Below, piece after piece: positions 1-6,522 of a stretch of 8,714 nucleotides of DNA. Made by a program: the position numbers and the translations under genes. The stretch spans positions 1 to 8,714 of the forward strand of contig CAZFWP010000079.1 in NCBI GenBank assembly GCA_964522805.1, given 5' to 3'. The stretch's first letter is position 1. Each line of letters starts with the position of its first letter. Source of the DNA: CAZBYL01 sp964522805 (GTDB lineage: Bacteria > Synergistota > Synergistia > Synergistales > Synergistaceae). Under the pieces are notes generated by a model. The model saw only the letters and a program-made list of their open reading frames with translations, searched no databases and was not told where the DNA came from.

Positions 1-85
1 ACAAACAGCAGCGAAAATATTATATTGCCAATGTCTTTCGCACCTAATCATAAAAGAGTTGGATTATTAGTCCGCTTTTTTATAT

Positions 86-90
86 GGAGA
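86..90 (+). promoter_or_regulatory. Ribosome binding site deciding the ilvD start
   Basis: GGAGA lies 9 nt before the GTG at 100. No comparable purine-rich site precedes the upstream in-frame TTG (25) or ATG (31), so it supports the GTG start. Confidence 0.7.
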
Positions 91-99
91 TGGTATGCT

Positions 100-1779
100 G
101 TGAAATTTAGGAGTGCCGAAATATTAGACAATGTGATGTTTACCGAAAACAGAGCCTTGTATAAGTCCATGGGGTGGTCAGACAACGATTTGCGCGGGCC
201 GATAATCGGCATTGCCAATTCATGGAACGAGCTGGTCCCAGGACATTATAATCTGCGGCTGCTGGCGGATTTTGTCAAAAAAGGGATCCACCGCGCAGGC
301 GGCAGCGCCGTAGAGTTCGGTGTCATCGGAGCCTGCGACGGACAGGCATGCGGGCATATCGGCATGAAATATATTCTTCCTACCAGAGATCTAATCGCCA
401 ATGATATCGAAGCTATGGCAGAAGCTCACCGTCTTGACGGTTTGGTGATGCTGGGATCCTGCGACAAAATCGTGCCGGGGATGCTAATGGCAGCAGCTAG
501 GCTTAATATCCCCTCAGTAATGCTGGTTGGCGGCCCGATGGCGGGTGGTGCGGAATTTGACGGACGCGCATCCGATTCCACCTCAGTATCTGAAGCGGTA
601 GGCATGGTAAGTGCGGGAAAATTAGCTGCAGAGGAGCTTTCGGTGCTTGAGGATAATTCCTGTCCCTCCTGCGGGTCCTGCGCATATTACGGCACAGCGA
701 ATTCCATGGGAGCGGCGGCGGAAGCTATGGGCATGTCCCCCACGGGGTCTGCTCTGATACCGGCCGTTTACGCCGGCAGAGCCCGCGCTGCGGAAGATAG
801 CGGTCGTTTGGCGGTAGAGCTTGTAAAAAATAACATTTCTTCGCGGGATATTATCAATATTGACTCCTTACGGAATGCTGTCTGCACCATCATCGCTACC
901 GGAGGCTCAACAAACTGCTTTATACACTTTTCGGCCATCGCTGCAGAGCTGGGAATCCCTGCCACAGTCATGACGGACTTGTATGATGAGGCAAGCGAGA
1001 CAATCCCCTCTATCGCCAAGGTAAATCCGGCTTCAAAGTATAATATGGAAGATTTTTATCGGGCAGGGGGAATTCCTCAGGTGATGAAGGAGCTGGGCCC
1101 CCACCTTAACGGTGATTGTCTCACCGTTACCGGCAAAACCATGGCGGAGAACCTTTTATCATGGAAAAATCCATTTCCTATAGACAGAGAGGTGATTAGA
1201 ACCTCCGCAGAGCCGTTCAGCCGTTCAAAAGGTCTGGCAGTACTGCGCGGCAGCCTTGCACCCAACACCGCGATAACCAAACCTATAGCCATGGACCCTT
1301 CTATGTATCGCTTTTCGGGACCGGCGATTGTTTTTGACTGTGAGGAAGATGCTAACGCCGCTATCTTAAACGGCGAGGTCAAGGCCGGACAAGTAGCGGT
1401 TATCCGCTACGAAGGGCCTAAGGGCGGCCCAGGCATGAGGGAGATGTATTTCGCCATGAAGCTTCTTTACGGACGCGGGTTGGCGAAGAAGGTGGCACTG
1501 ATTACAGACGGGCGTTTTTCCGGTACCAACAACGGCTGTTTTGTCGGGCACATATCTCCAGAAGCTGCGGAAGGAGGCCCTATAGCCATAGTGCAGAACG
1601 GCGATATTATCACTATTGATATTGAAAATAAGCGGCTTGATATAAACCTTTCTGATGACGAAATCAAAACCAGACTGTCAAAATGGCAAAGACCGAAGCA
1701 GCAGCTGTTAGGCGGCGTCCTCGGTCTCTATGCTAAATTTGCCGCATCTGCGTCAGAGGGCGCTATGCTCAAATTTTAG
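100..1779 (+). CDS. ilvD: Dihydroxy-acid dehydratase (IlvD)
   Basis: Dehydrates 2,3-dihydroxy-isovalerate and 2,3-dihydroxy-3-methylvalerate to the 2-keto acids of valine and isoleucine synthesis; cytoplasmic Fe-S, Mg-dependent enzyme. I chose GTG at 100 because GGAGA at 86-90 sits 9 nt upstream and the 559-residue product has the usual family length. The open frame runs back to a TTG at 25, but those 25 residues do not look like IlvD. Visible signatures: IANSWNELVPGH (ends at residue 49), CDGQACGH (79-86), SCDK with Cys121, Asp122 and the Lys123 expected to be carbamylated, CPSCGSC (188-194), YEGPKGGPGM (Glu438 near the metal) and GRFSG with the catalytic Ser474. Cys121 and Cys194 match cluster ligands of the family. 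IlvD/Edd relatives include sugar-acid dehydratases, but the whole-length pattern fits IlvD. No ilvB, ilvC or leu genes are nearby, so it appears to stand alone here. Convergent with the next gene. Confidence 0.95.
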   Translation: MKFRSAEILDNVMFTENRALYKSMGWSDNDLRGPIIGIANSWNELVPGHYNLRLLADFVKKGIHRAGGSAVEFGVIGACDGQACGHIGMKYILPTRDLIANDIEAMAEAHRLDGLVMLGSCDKIVPGMLMAAARLNIPSVMLVGGPMAGGAEFDGRASDSTSVSEAVGMVSAGKLAAEELSVLEDNSCPSCGSCAYYGTANSMGAAAEAMGMSPTGSALIPAVYAGRARAAEDSGRLAVELVKNNISSRDIINIDSLRNAVCTIIATGGSTNCFIHFSAIAAELGIPATVMTDLYDEASETIPSIAKVNPASKYNMEDFYRAGGIPQVMKELGPHLNGDCLTVTGKTMAENLLSWKNPFPIDREVIRTSAEPFSRSKGLAVLRGSLAPNTAITKPIAMDPSMYRFSGPAIVFDCEEDANAAILNGEVKAGQVAVIRYEGPKGGPGMREMYFAMKLLYGRGLAKKVALITDGRFSGTNNGCFVGHISPEAAEGGPIAIVQNGDIITIDIENKRLDINLSDDEIKTRLSKWQRPKQQLLGGVLGLYAKFAASASEGAMLKF

Positions 1780-1784
1780 TCATA

Positions 1785-2150
1785 TCAGAATTTACTGTTC
1801 ACATATTCTTTAATCTTTTCGAAACTCTCTTCGCTGATTACATGTTCGATGCGGCAGGCGTCTCTGTCTGCCACATCTTTTTCCACAGACAGCAGCTCGA
1901 CAAAAAATCGGGATATTATTTTGTGCCTTTCATATATGGCACCGGCCGCAGCAAGCCCCCCTGCCGTAAGCTGCAATTCTCCGCCCTGAGCCATGGTCAG
2001 CATTCCTCTTTCAACCAACAGCTTTACAGCACGGCTGACACTGGGCTTTGTATAACCCAGCTCGTTGGCGATGTCAATTGAGCGCACCGTGCCGTTTCTC
2101 TCACTGAGTATCAAGATAGTTTCCAGATAGTTTTCTCCGGATTCCTGCAT
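1785..2150 (-). CDS. DtxR/MntR-family metal-dependent transcriptional repressor
   Basis: A 121-residue DNA-binding regulator of the DtxR/MntR/IdeR family, which represses metal uptake genes when loaded with Fe(II) or Mn(II). The N-terminal winged helix-turn-helix spans about residues 5-62 (recognition region about 23-51, GYTKPSVSRAVKLLVERG). It is followed by the metal-binding dimerisation helices, with His76 and the stretch DACRIEHVISEES holding Cys99, Glu102 and His103. That stretch resembles DtxR (ACRWEHVMS) more than MntR (VEGIEHHLS). The position of DtxR Met10 / MntR Asp8 is Asn7, followed by Glu10 as in MntR. There is no SH3-like C-terminal domain, as in MntR-size members. The ATG at 2150 is supported by CAAAGGAG six nt upstream (2157-2164, complement). 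It is the second gene of a two-gene unit, 15 bp after the hydrolase. Which metal it senses cannot be told from sequence. Confidence 0.9.
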   Translation of the reverse strand: MQESGENYLETILILSERNGTVRSIDIANELGYTKPSVSRAVKLLVERGMLTMAQGGELQLTAGGLAAAGAIYERHKIISRFFVELLSVEKDVADRDACRIEHVISEESFEKIKEYVNSKF

Positions 2151-2156
2151 TGTTTT

Positions 2157-2164
2157 CTCCTTTG
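2157..2164 (-). promoter_or_regulatory. Ribosome binding site of the DtxR-family gene
   Basis: Reading the minus strand, CAAAGGAG occurs 6 nt before ATG 2150. It fits entirely in the 15-bp gap after the upstream hydrolase stop (TAG, 2166-2168), consistent with two genes on one transcript. Confidence 0.75.
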
Positions 2165-2165
2165 T

Positions 2166-2987
2166 CTAACTGAATTTGAGTTCCAGTCCCACTCCTGCCT
2201 CTTTGACGTTTAAGGCGGATGCTAGGGCTATTTTCGCCGCCAAGTCGGTGCAGTGACATGGGTGCATTGTCAGAGGCGGATTTGCCGCGAACCAACTGAC
2301 CGTGCTGCTCAGCATCTCCCTTGAGAGTTTCTGCATGTGGAAGCCGCCGATAATATCGACAATGGTCTCACAGCCGCACAGCTTGCGCGCGTAGTCAACA
2401 ATATTGCATATTCCGGAATGGGAGCAGCCGGTAATAATCACCAAACCATTTGTCGTTTTATAGGCCAGCGCTGAATCATCAAAGCAATAGTCGTCTTCCT
2501 CCGCCCCATTCACAAGCCGTTTGCCAACAGCGCGCTTTGGTTCTGTTATTCGCGGTATCTCTCCAAGCCAGAACAAGTTTTCCGCAAGCAGCAGCGGCTG
2601 AGACGAGAGCTCAACGGTGAAGTGCGCCGCCACACTTTCTTGTGAAAGCATCATACCGATGTTAAGCCCTTCGCAGCGCTTGGACTCGAAAATCAACGGA
2701 TGCGCGGTAAAGCGTGGTTTTAACGTAATTTTTCTGGTATCAAAATGTTGTATTAGATGAGTCAGACCCCAGGTGTGGTCGTTATGGCCGTGAGAGATTA
2801 TCACCCGTTCTATTTCAGCGAGATCATCCCCCATTCTTTGAGCATTATCGATAAAAACGCCGCTATATCCGCAGTCAAAGAGCATTTTTTTGCCATCAGC
2901 TTCGAGCAGCAGAGATAACCCCGGTTCTCCTGTATAATATCTGTCTATGAGCGTGTTGTTGTCTGCAAGTACTTTAACTTTAAGCAT
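2166..2987 (-). CDS. MBL-fold metallo-hydrolase (COG1237-like)
   Basis: A 273-residue metallo-beta-lactamase-fold protein, cytoplasmic with no signal peptide. The metal site is plain: SHGHNDH (His66, His68, Asp70, His71), GCSHSGI (His190) and GGFH (His217), with a late HPCHCTD (242-248). The spacing and the GCSH / GGFH / HCT pattern match the group often annotated as metal-dependent hydrolase or 7,8-dihydropterin-6-methyl-4-(beta-D-ribofuranosyl)aminobenzene-5'-phosphate synthase. The latter name comes from a methanopterin-pathway enzyme, and nothing in this window supports that pathway, so the substrate is unknown. I prefer the ATG at 2987: GGGTGG lies about 5 nt upstream, and homologues begin close to the MLKVKVLADNNTLID stretch. 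A GTG at 2996 would add three residues. It is first in a unit with the DtxR-family gene, so it may take part in or respond to metal homeostasis; that is inference. Confidence 0.85.
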   Translation of the reverse strand: MLKVKVLADNNTLIDRYYTGEPGLSLLLEADGKKMLFDCGYSGVFIDNAQRMGDDLAEIERVIISHGHNDHTWGLTHLIQHFDTRKITLKPRFTAHPLIFESKRCEGLNIGMMLSQESVAAHFTVELSSQPLLLAENLFWLGEIPRITEPKRAVGKRLVNGAEEDDYCFDDSALAYKTTNGLVIITGCSHSGICNIVDYARKLCGCETIVDIIGGFHMQKLSREMLSSTVSWFAANPPLTMHPCHCTDLAAKIALASALNVKEAGVGLELKFS

Positions 2988-3005
2988 TTTGACCACCCAG
3001 CGTTA

Positions 3006-3035
3006 ATTGTACAACAAAACAGTCTTTTATGTCTG
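3006..3035 (-). promoter_or_regulatory. Candidate promoter of the hydrolase-dtxR unit
   Basis: On the minus strand, CAGACA (3035-3030) and TACAAT (3011-3006) are separated by 18 bp. They match the sigma-70/A -35 and -10 boxes at 4/6 and 5/6. Predicted transcription would start near 2999, leaving a leader of about a dozen nt. The -10 overlaps an 8-bp palindrome TTGTACAA (3007-3014), a possible repressor contact. Confidence 0.4.
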
Positions 3036-3043
3036 ATTTTTAT

Positions 3044-3059
3044 AAAAAACATGTTTTTT
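3044..3059. promoter_or_regulatory. 16-bp perfect palindrome in the divergent intergenic region
   Basis: AAAAAACATGTTTTTT is its own reverse complement and sits between the divergent hydrolase and helicase genes, about 9 bp upstream of the hydrolase -35 candidate and 67 bp before the helicase start. It could be an operator, or simply an A/T-rich run around CATG. The remaining intergenic sequence (to 3125) shows no convincing helicase promoter. Confidence 0.3.
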
Positions 3060-3125
3060 TTGCTTATTCATGTCGTTAATATCGGGAATATCACTAAGCA
3101 AAGAATGTATGAAGGGGAAGATACG

Positions 3126-5420
3126 ATGATTTTGCCGCAGTTTTTTTCTAAAAATGACAGAGCAGAACCACGCGGGCTTGAAGACTTTCTCGCATGGGTA
3201 AGGCAGCTTAACGGTGAAGTCACCTGTATAAAAAAGTTTCCCGCGCGCAGCGCTTCCTACAGCGGTTTTGCCGGGCTTGATAGAAGAATAGCAGACGCTC
3301 TTAAGGAATCGGGAATCGCTTCTCTTTACAGCCATCAGAGCCAAGCTGTATCTTCGGCGATGGCCGGCAGGGACATTGTGATTGTCACGCCCACCGCCTC
3401 GGGCAAAACACTATGTTACAACCTCCCGGTTATGGAGGCCGCATTAAAGGACAGCTCCGCCAGAGCTCTTTACCTCTTTCCGACAAAAGCGCTGGCGCAG
3501 GATCAGCTTGCCGAACTTGAACGCTTTTCACGCCTGCTATTAACAGAGGTTCGAGCTTATACTTACGATGGAGACACACCGCAGCAGCGGCGCAGCGAAG
3601 CCAGAGAGCGCGGTTCCGTCATTATTACTAACCCCGATATGCTCAGCTCCGGCATTCTTCCCCACCATACGAGTTGGGCGGATTTTTTTAGAAATTTAAA
3701 GTACATCGTGGTGGACGAACTGCACACATACAGAGGCGTATTCGGCTCTCACATGGCAAACCTCTTCTCAAGGCTGATCCGCGTCTGTGAATTTTACGGG
3801 GCCTCACCGGTTTTTATCTGTTGCTCAGCGACGATAGCCAACCCTTCAGAACATGCGGCAATGCTGACAGGACGGAGACCGCAGCTGATTTCCGAGAACG
3901 GCGCCCCTTCATCGGAAAAAAACTTTATGATTTACAACCCGCCGATTGTCGACAAGCACCTTGGAGTGCGCCGCTCCTCAATTTTTGAAGTTTCTCGGCT
4001 AGCGGCGGAAGCACTGATGAATGAAATCAGCACTATCGTTTTCACCCGTTCGCGGCTGAATGTGGAACTGCTGCTAAAACTCATCCGTAAAGAGCTTTCT
4101 GTAAGGGGAGGAGACCCCAACTCCGTCACCGGTTATCGGGGCGGATACCTCCCCAAAGAACGCCGCGAAATTGAGCAAGGCCTGCGAAAAAAAGAGCTTC
4201 TCGGCGTTATCAGCACCAACGCGCTTGAGCTAGGCATTGATATTGGGTCTTTGGAGCTGGCGCTGCTTCACGGCTATCCCGGCAGTATCGCTTCCGCTTG
4301 GCAGCAAATCGGCAGAGCCGGGCGGCGCGGCAAAGTCTCTGCTTCAATAATGGTGCCATCTGCCCTCGCCATGGATCAGTTTCTCGCCGCCAATCCCGAC
4401 TGGTTTTTGGGCGCGCCCTCAGAGCTGGCACGGATAGACCCATATAATCCCTATATTCAAGTAGGACACATAAAATGTTCCGCCTTTGAATTACCCTTTC
4501 ACGAAGAAGATACCTTCGGCGGCCGCGGCATTAGCGTGATACTGGACTATCTGGCAGAGCACAGGCTGCTGCAAAAATGCGAGGATAGGGAGGGTGTGCT
4601 CTATAAATGGCAGGCTCCAAGCTATCCTGCGGCTGAGCTGTCACTTCGCAGCGCGACGGGCGACGTTTACACCATTACCGACATCAGCGATGAAAAGAGG
4701 CCGCGCACCATCGGCAATATGGATAGACACTCCGCTCCTACGATGCTCTACCCCGAAGCTATATATTTTCATGCGGGGGAGTCATATATTGTCGAGAGCC
4801 TTAACCGTGAAAACCTGCAGTGCTTGGTGCGTTTGTCAGGGTCGGATTATTACACGGAAGCGGAGAGCACCGTCAGAATCGAGGTAACAGAAGAATTTGA
4901 GCGTAAGGGGCCATATGGCTGGGGCGAGGTGATACTTGCCGTAACCCCCTATCTCTTCACCAAGATACGTATCTCCACTCATGAAAAGCTGGGGCACGGA
5001 GAGATAAAGGCTGAAGAGGAAGAGATGACTACCACTGCCTGCTGGATAACGATACCGTCTGAGTTCACAGCTTCCACAGAGCTAAAAACAGCGATGGACG
5101 GGCTGCAAAACCTGATGAAGAATGCCGCACCGCTTTTTTTGATGTGTGACAGAGATGATATCCAAATACATGGGTTATTAAATGACGTTTTTCTTAAGCA
5201 GCCGGCAATTTTTTTAGCGGATAATATTCCCGGCGGCGTCGGACTGGCAGAGGGTGCCTATGAAATGGGAGACAAGCTTCTTCGCTCATGTCTGGAAATA
5301 ATGGACATCTGCCCCTGCGAAAACGGCTGCCCTGCCTGTGTGGGAATTATCATTGACAACTATGACGTGAAAAACGCGGTCAAAAGGTTAATTTCCGCTG
5401 TAATTAAGAGTGGAAGATAG
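3126..5420 (+). CDS. mrfA: MrfA/YprA-type DEAD/DEAH-box helicase with C-terminal zinc-binding domain
   Basis: A 764-residue superfamily 2 helicase resembling Bacillus subtilis MrfA (YprA, about 750 aa), which works with the exonuclease MrfB in repair of mitomycin-C DNA damage. Motifs: YSHQSQA before the ATPase core, Walker A TPTASGKT (88-95, Lys94), TNPDML, DELH (Walker B, 197-200), SAT (234-236), TNALELGIDIG and the arginine-finger motif QQIGRAGRRG (393-402). The C-terminal MZB/DUF1998-type region ends with CPCENGCPACVG, whose Cys729, Cys731, Cys735 and Cys738 should bind zinc as in MrfA. ATG 3126 is chosen because AAGGGG (3112-3117) is 8 nt upstream and alignment to the family starts soon after. 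The frame is open from an ATG at 3051, but that one lies in an A/T palindrome, lacks a ribosome site and adds residues unlike the family. No mrfB-like gene adjoins it. The functional assignment is by family. Confidence 0.93.
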   Translation: MILPQFFSKNDRAEPRGLEDFLAWVRQLNGEVTCIKKFPARSASYSGFAGLDRRIADALKESGIASLYSHQSQAVSSAMAGRDIVIVTPTASGKTLCYNLPVMEAALKDSSARALYLFPTKALAQDQLAELERFSRLLLTEVRAYTYDGDTPQQRRSEARERGSVIITNPDMLSSGILPHHTSWADFFRNLKYIVVDELHTYRGVFGSHMANLFSRLIRVCEFYGASPVFICCSATIANPSEHAAMLTGRRPQLISENGAPSSEKNFMIYNPPIVDKHLGVRRSSIFEVSRLAAEALMNEISTIVFTRSRLNVELLLKLIRKELSVRGGDPNSVTGYRGGYLPKERREIEQGLRKKELLGVISTNALELGIDIGSLELALLHGYPGSIASAWQQIGRAGRRGKVSASIMVPSALAMDQFLAANPDWFLGAPSELARIDPYNPYIQVGHIKCSAFELPFHEEDTFGGRGISVILDYLAEHRLLQKCEDREGVLYKWQAPSYPAAELSLRSATGDVYTITDISDEKRPRTIGNMDRHSAPTMLYPEAIYFHAGESYIVESLNRENLQCLVRLSGSDYYTEAESTVRIEVTEEFERKGPYGWGEVILAVTPYLFTKIRISTHEKLGHGEIKAEEEEMTTTACWITIPSEFTASTELKTAMDGLQNLMKNAAPLFLMCDRDDIQIHGLLNDVFLKQPAIFLADNIPGGVGLAEGAYEMGDKLLRSCLEIMDICPCENGCPACVGIIIDNYDVKNAVKRLISAVIKSGR

Positions 5421-5583
5421 GACAGAGGCACATATTTTAACCTGTTTTTATAATATGGAATATATTCTCTTTTTCCCGACACCATGTTATTCTTTATCTC
5501 TTATGTTAAACTGTCTGGTCAGACAACCTGGATAGAGACGTACACGCGCAAGCCAGTCACTTTGAAAGGGCAGGTTATGTGGA
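5421..5583 (+). promoter_or_regulatory. Leader region upstream of the cbiB operon
   Basis: This 163-bp A/T-rich gap must hold the promoter of cbiB-cobD-cobC if the operon is not read from the helicase gene. TATAAT at 5449-5454 is a good -10 without a recognisable -35. Two inverted repeats occur: TGTCTG-GT-CAGACA (5512-5525), and AACCTG (5525-5530) facing CAGGTT (5571-5576), the latter overlapping the probable ribosome binding site. None of the conserved cobalamin-riboswitch blocks (GCCACTG, GGGAAGG, B12 box) is present, and I see no clear terminator for the helicase gene. Confidence 0.3.
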
Positions 5584-6522
5584 ATGCAGATACTAGCGGC
5601 GATTTTGTTGGATTCTCTTTTCGGCGACCCCAAGGGTGTTCCGCACCCGGTTGTTGCCGTGGGAAGGGTGATATCTTTTTGGGAAGAACGGTTTTACGCG
5701 GCAAAAGGCAAAGCTAGGGGCATTTTTTTCTGTGCCACGGTACTTTGCACAACGGCTGCTGCCGTATCAGCTATTCTGTCCGCAGCAGAATTCGTCAACG
5801 AGTATCTCTACCACACAGTCAACATCTATATGCTCTACACCGCCATCGCCTTTCGTTCTCTGCGCGATGAATCCATGCCTGTCTATACCGCTCTCACCGA
5901 AGGTTCTTTAACCGACGCCCGTAAATTTTTATCTTACATTGTCGGGCGCGACACCGCAAGGCTTGATGAAAAGGGAATCGTGCGCGCCACTGTGGAAACT
6001 ATTGCCGAAAGCTATATCGACGGCGTCGTCTCCGTCATTTTTTACATGGTTTTAGGCTCTCTGGCAGGAAGCGCCGCGGCAGCGGCTTGGATATATAAAG
6101 CCGCCAACACCATGGACTCCATGGTTGGTTATGATAACGAGCGCTATCATGATTTCGGCTGGGCGGCAGCTAAGTTTGACGACTTAATGAACTTTATCCC
6201 CGCCCGCATCGGTGCACTTATCGCTATCGCCGCCGGAGGACTTGCCGGTTATGATGGCTCAAACGGGCTGCGGGTGTTTCTGCGCGACAGAAGAAACCAC
6301 AAAAGCCCTAATAGCGCCCATGCAGAGAGTGCCTACGCCGGATTGCTGCATATCTCTCTCGGCGGCGGCGCTTTTTATGACGGCGAGTTCGAAGCCCGTC
6401 CATGGCTGGGGGATAACGACCGCGGACCGGAAGCCAATGATATTCTCAGGGCTCATAAAATTCTTACATACTCCGTGGCCCTATGTGCGGTAATAATTTT
6501 TGCTGCAGGGAGGACACTGTAA
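5584..6522 (+). CDS. cbiB: Adenosylcobinamide-phosphate synthase CbiB
   Basis: An integral membrane enzyme of 312 residues, called CobD in the aerobic-pathway nomenclature. It couples adenosylcobyric acid with (R)-1-amino-2-propanol O-2-phosphate to give adenosylcobinamide phosphate. Family blocks are clear: LLDSLFGDP..PHPVVAVGR (8-28), YIVGRDTARLDEKGIVRATVETIAESYIDGV (118-148), YKAANTMDSMVGYDNERYHDFGWAAAKFDDLMNFIPARI (171-209), and SPNSAHAESAYAGLLHISLGG (241-261) with PWLGD. Hydrophobic segments near 46-68, 147-169, 205-222 and 292-308 fit a multi-pass inner-membrane protein. The ATG at 5584 follows GGGCAGG (5568-5574) and gives the standard N-terminus. The stop TAA shares one base with the start of cobD, so translation is probably coupled. 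Its product from CobD's aminopropanol phosphate passes to the nucleotide-loop assembly steps. Confidence 0.95.
   Translation: MQILAAILLDSLFGDPKGVPHPVVAVGRVISFWEERFYAAKGKARGIFFCATVLCTTAAAVSAILSAAEFVNEYLYHTVNIYMLYTAIAFRSLRDESMPVYTALTEGSLTDARKFLSYIVGRDTARLDEKGIVRATVETIAESYIDGVVSVIFYMVLGSLAGSAAAAAWIYKAANTMDSMVGYDNERYHDFGWAAAKFDDLMNFIPARIGALIAIAAGGLAGYDGSNGLRVFLRDRRNHKSPNSAHAESAYAGLLHISLGGGAFYDGEFEARPWLGDNDRGPEANDILRAHKILTYSVALCAVIIFAAGRTL

Noticed and set aside
1..99. T-box or other riboswitch before ilvD
   Set aside because: No T-box core motif or other conserved aptamer block can be seen in the 99 bases available; the window may begin too late to judge.
1777..1800. Bidirectional terminator between ilvD and the DtxR-family gene
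   Set aside because: Only 5 bp separate the two stops and I find no stem with flanking T-runs there.
1842..2081. 79-codon plus-strand open frame inside the DtxR-family gene
   Set aside because: Opposite strand of a gene with a clear winged-helix and metal site; no independent support.
3027..3344. 105-codon minus-strand open frame over the helicase start
   Set aside because: Antisense to the conserved N-terminal region of the helicase and across the intergenic palindrome; no family resemblance.
5484..5717. 77-codon plus-strand open frame overlapping the cbiB start
   Set aside because: It covers the cbiB leader and the first part of cbiB in another frame, with no ribosome site and no recognisable protein features.
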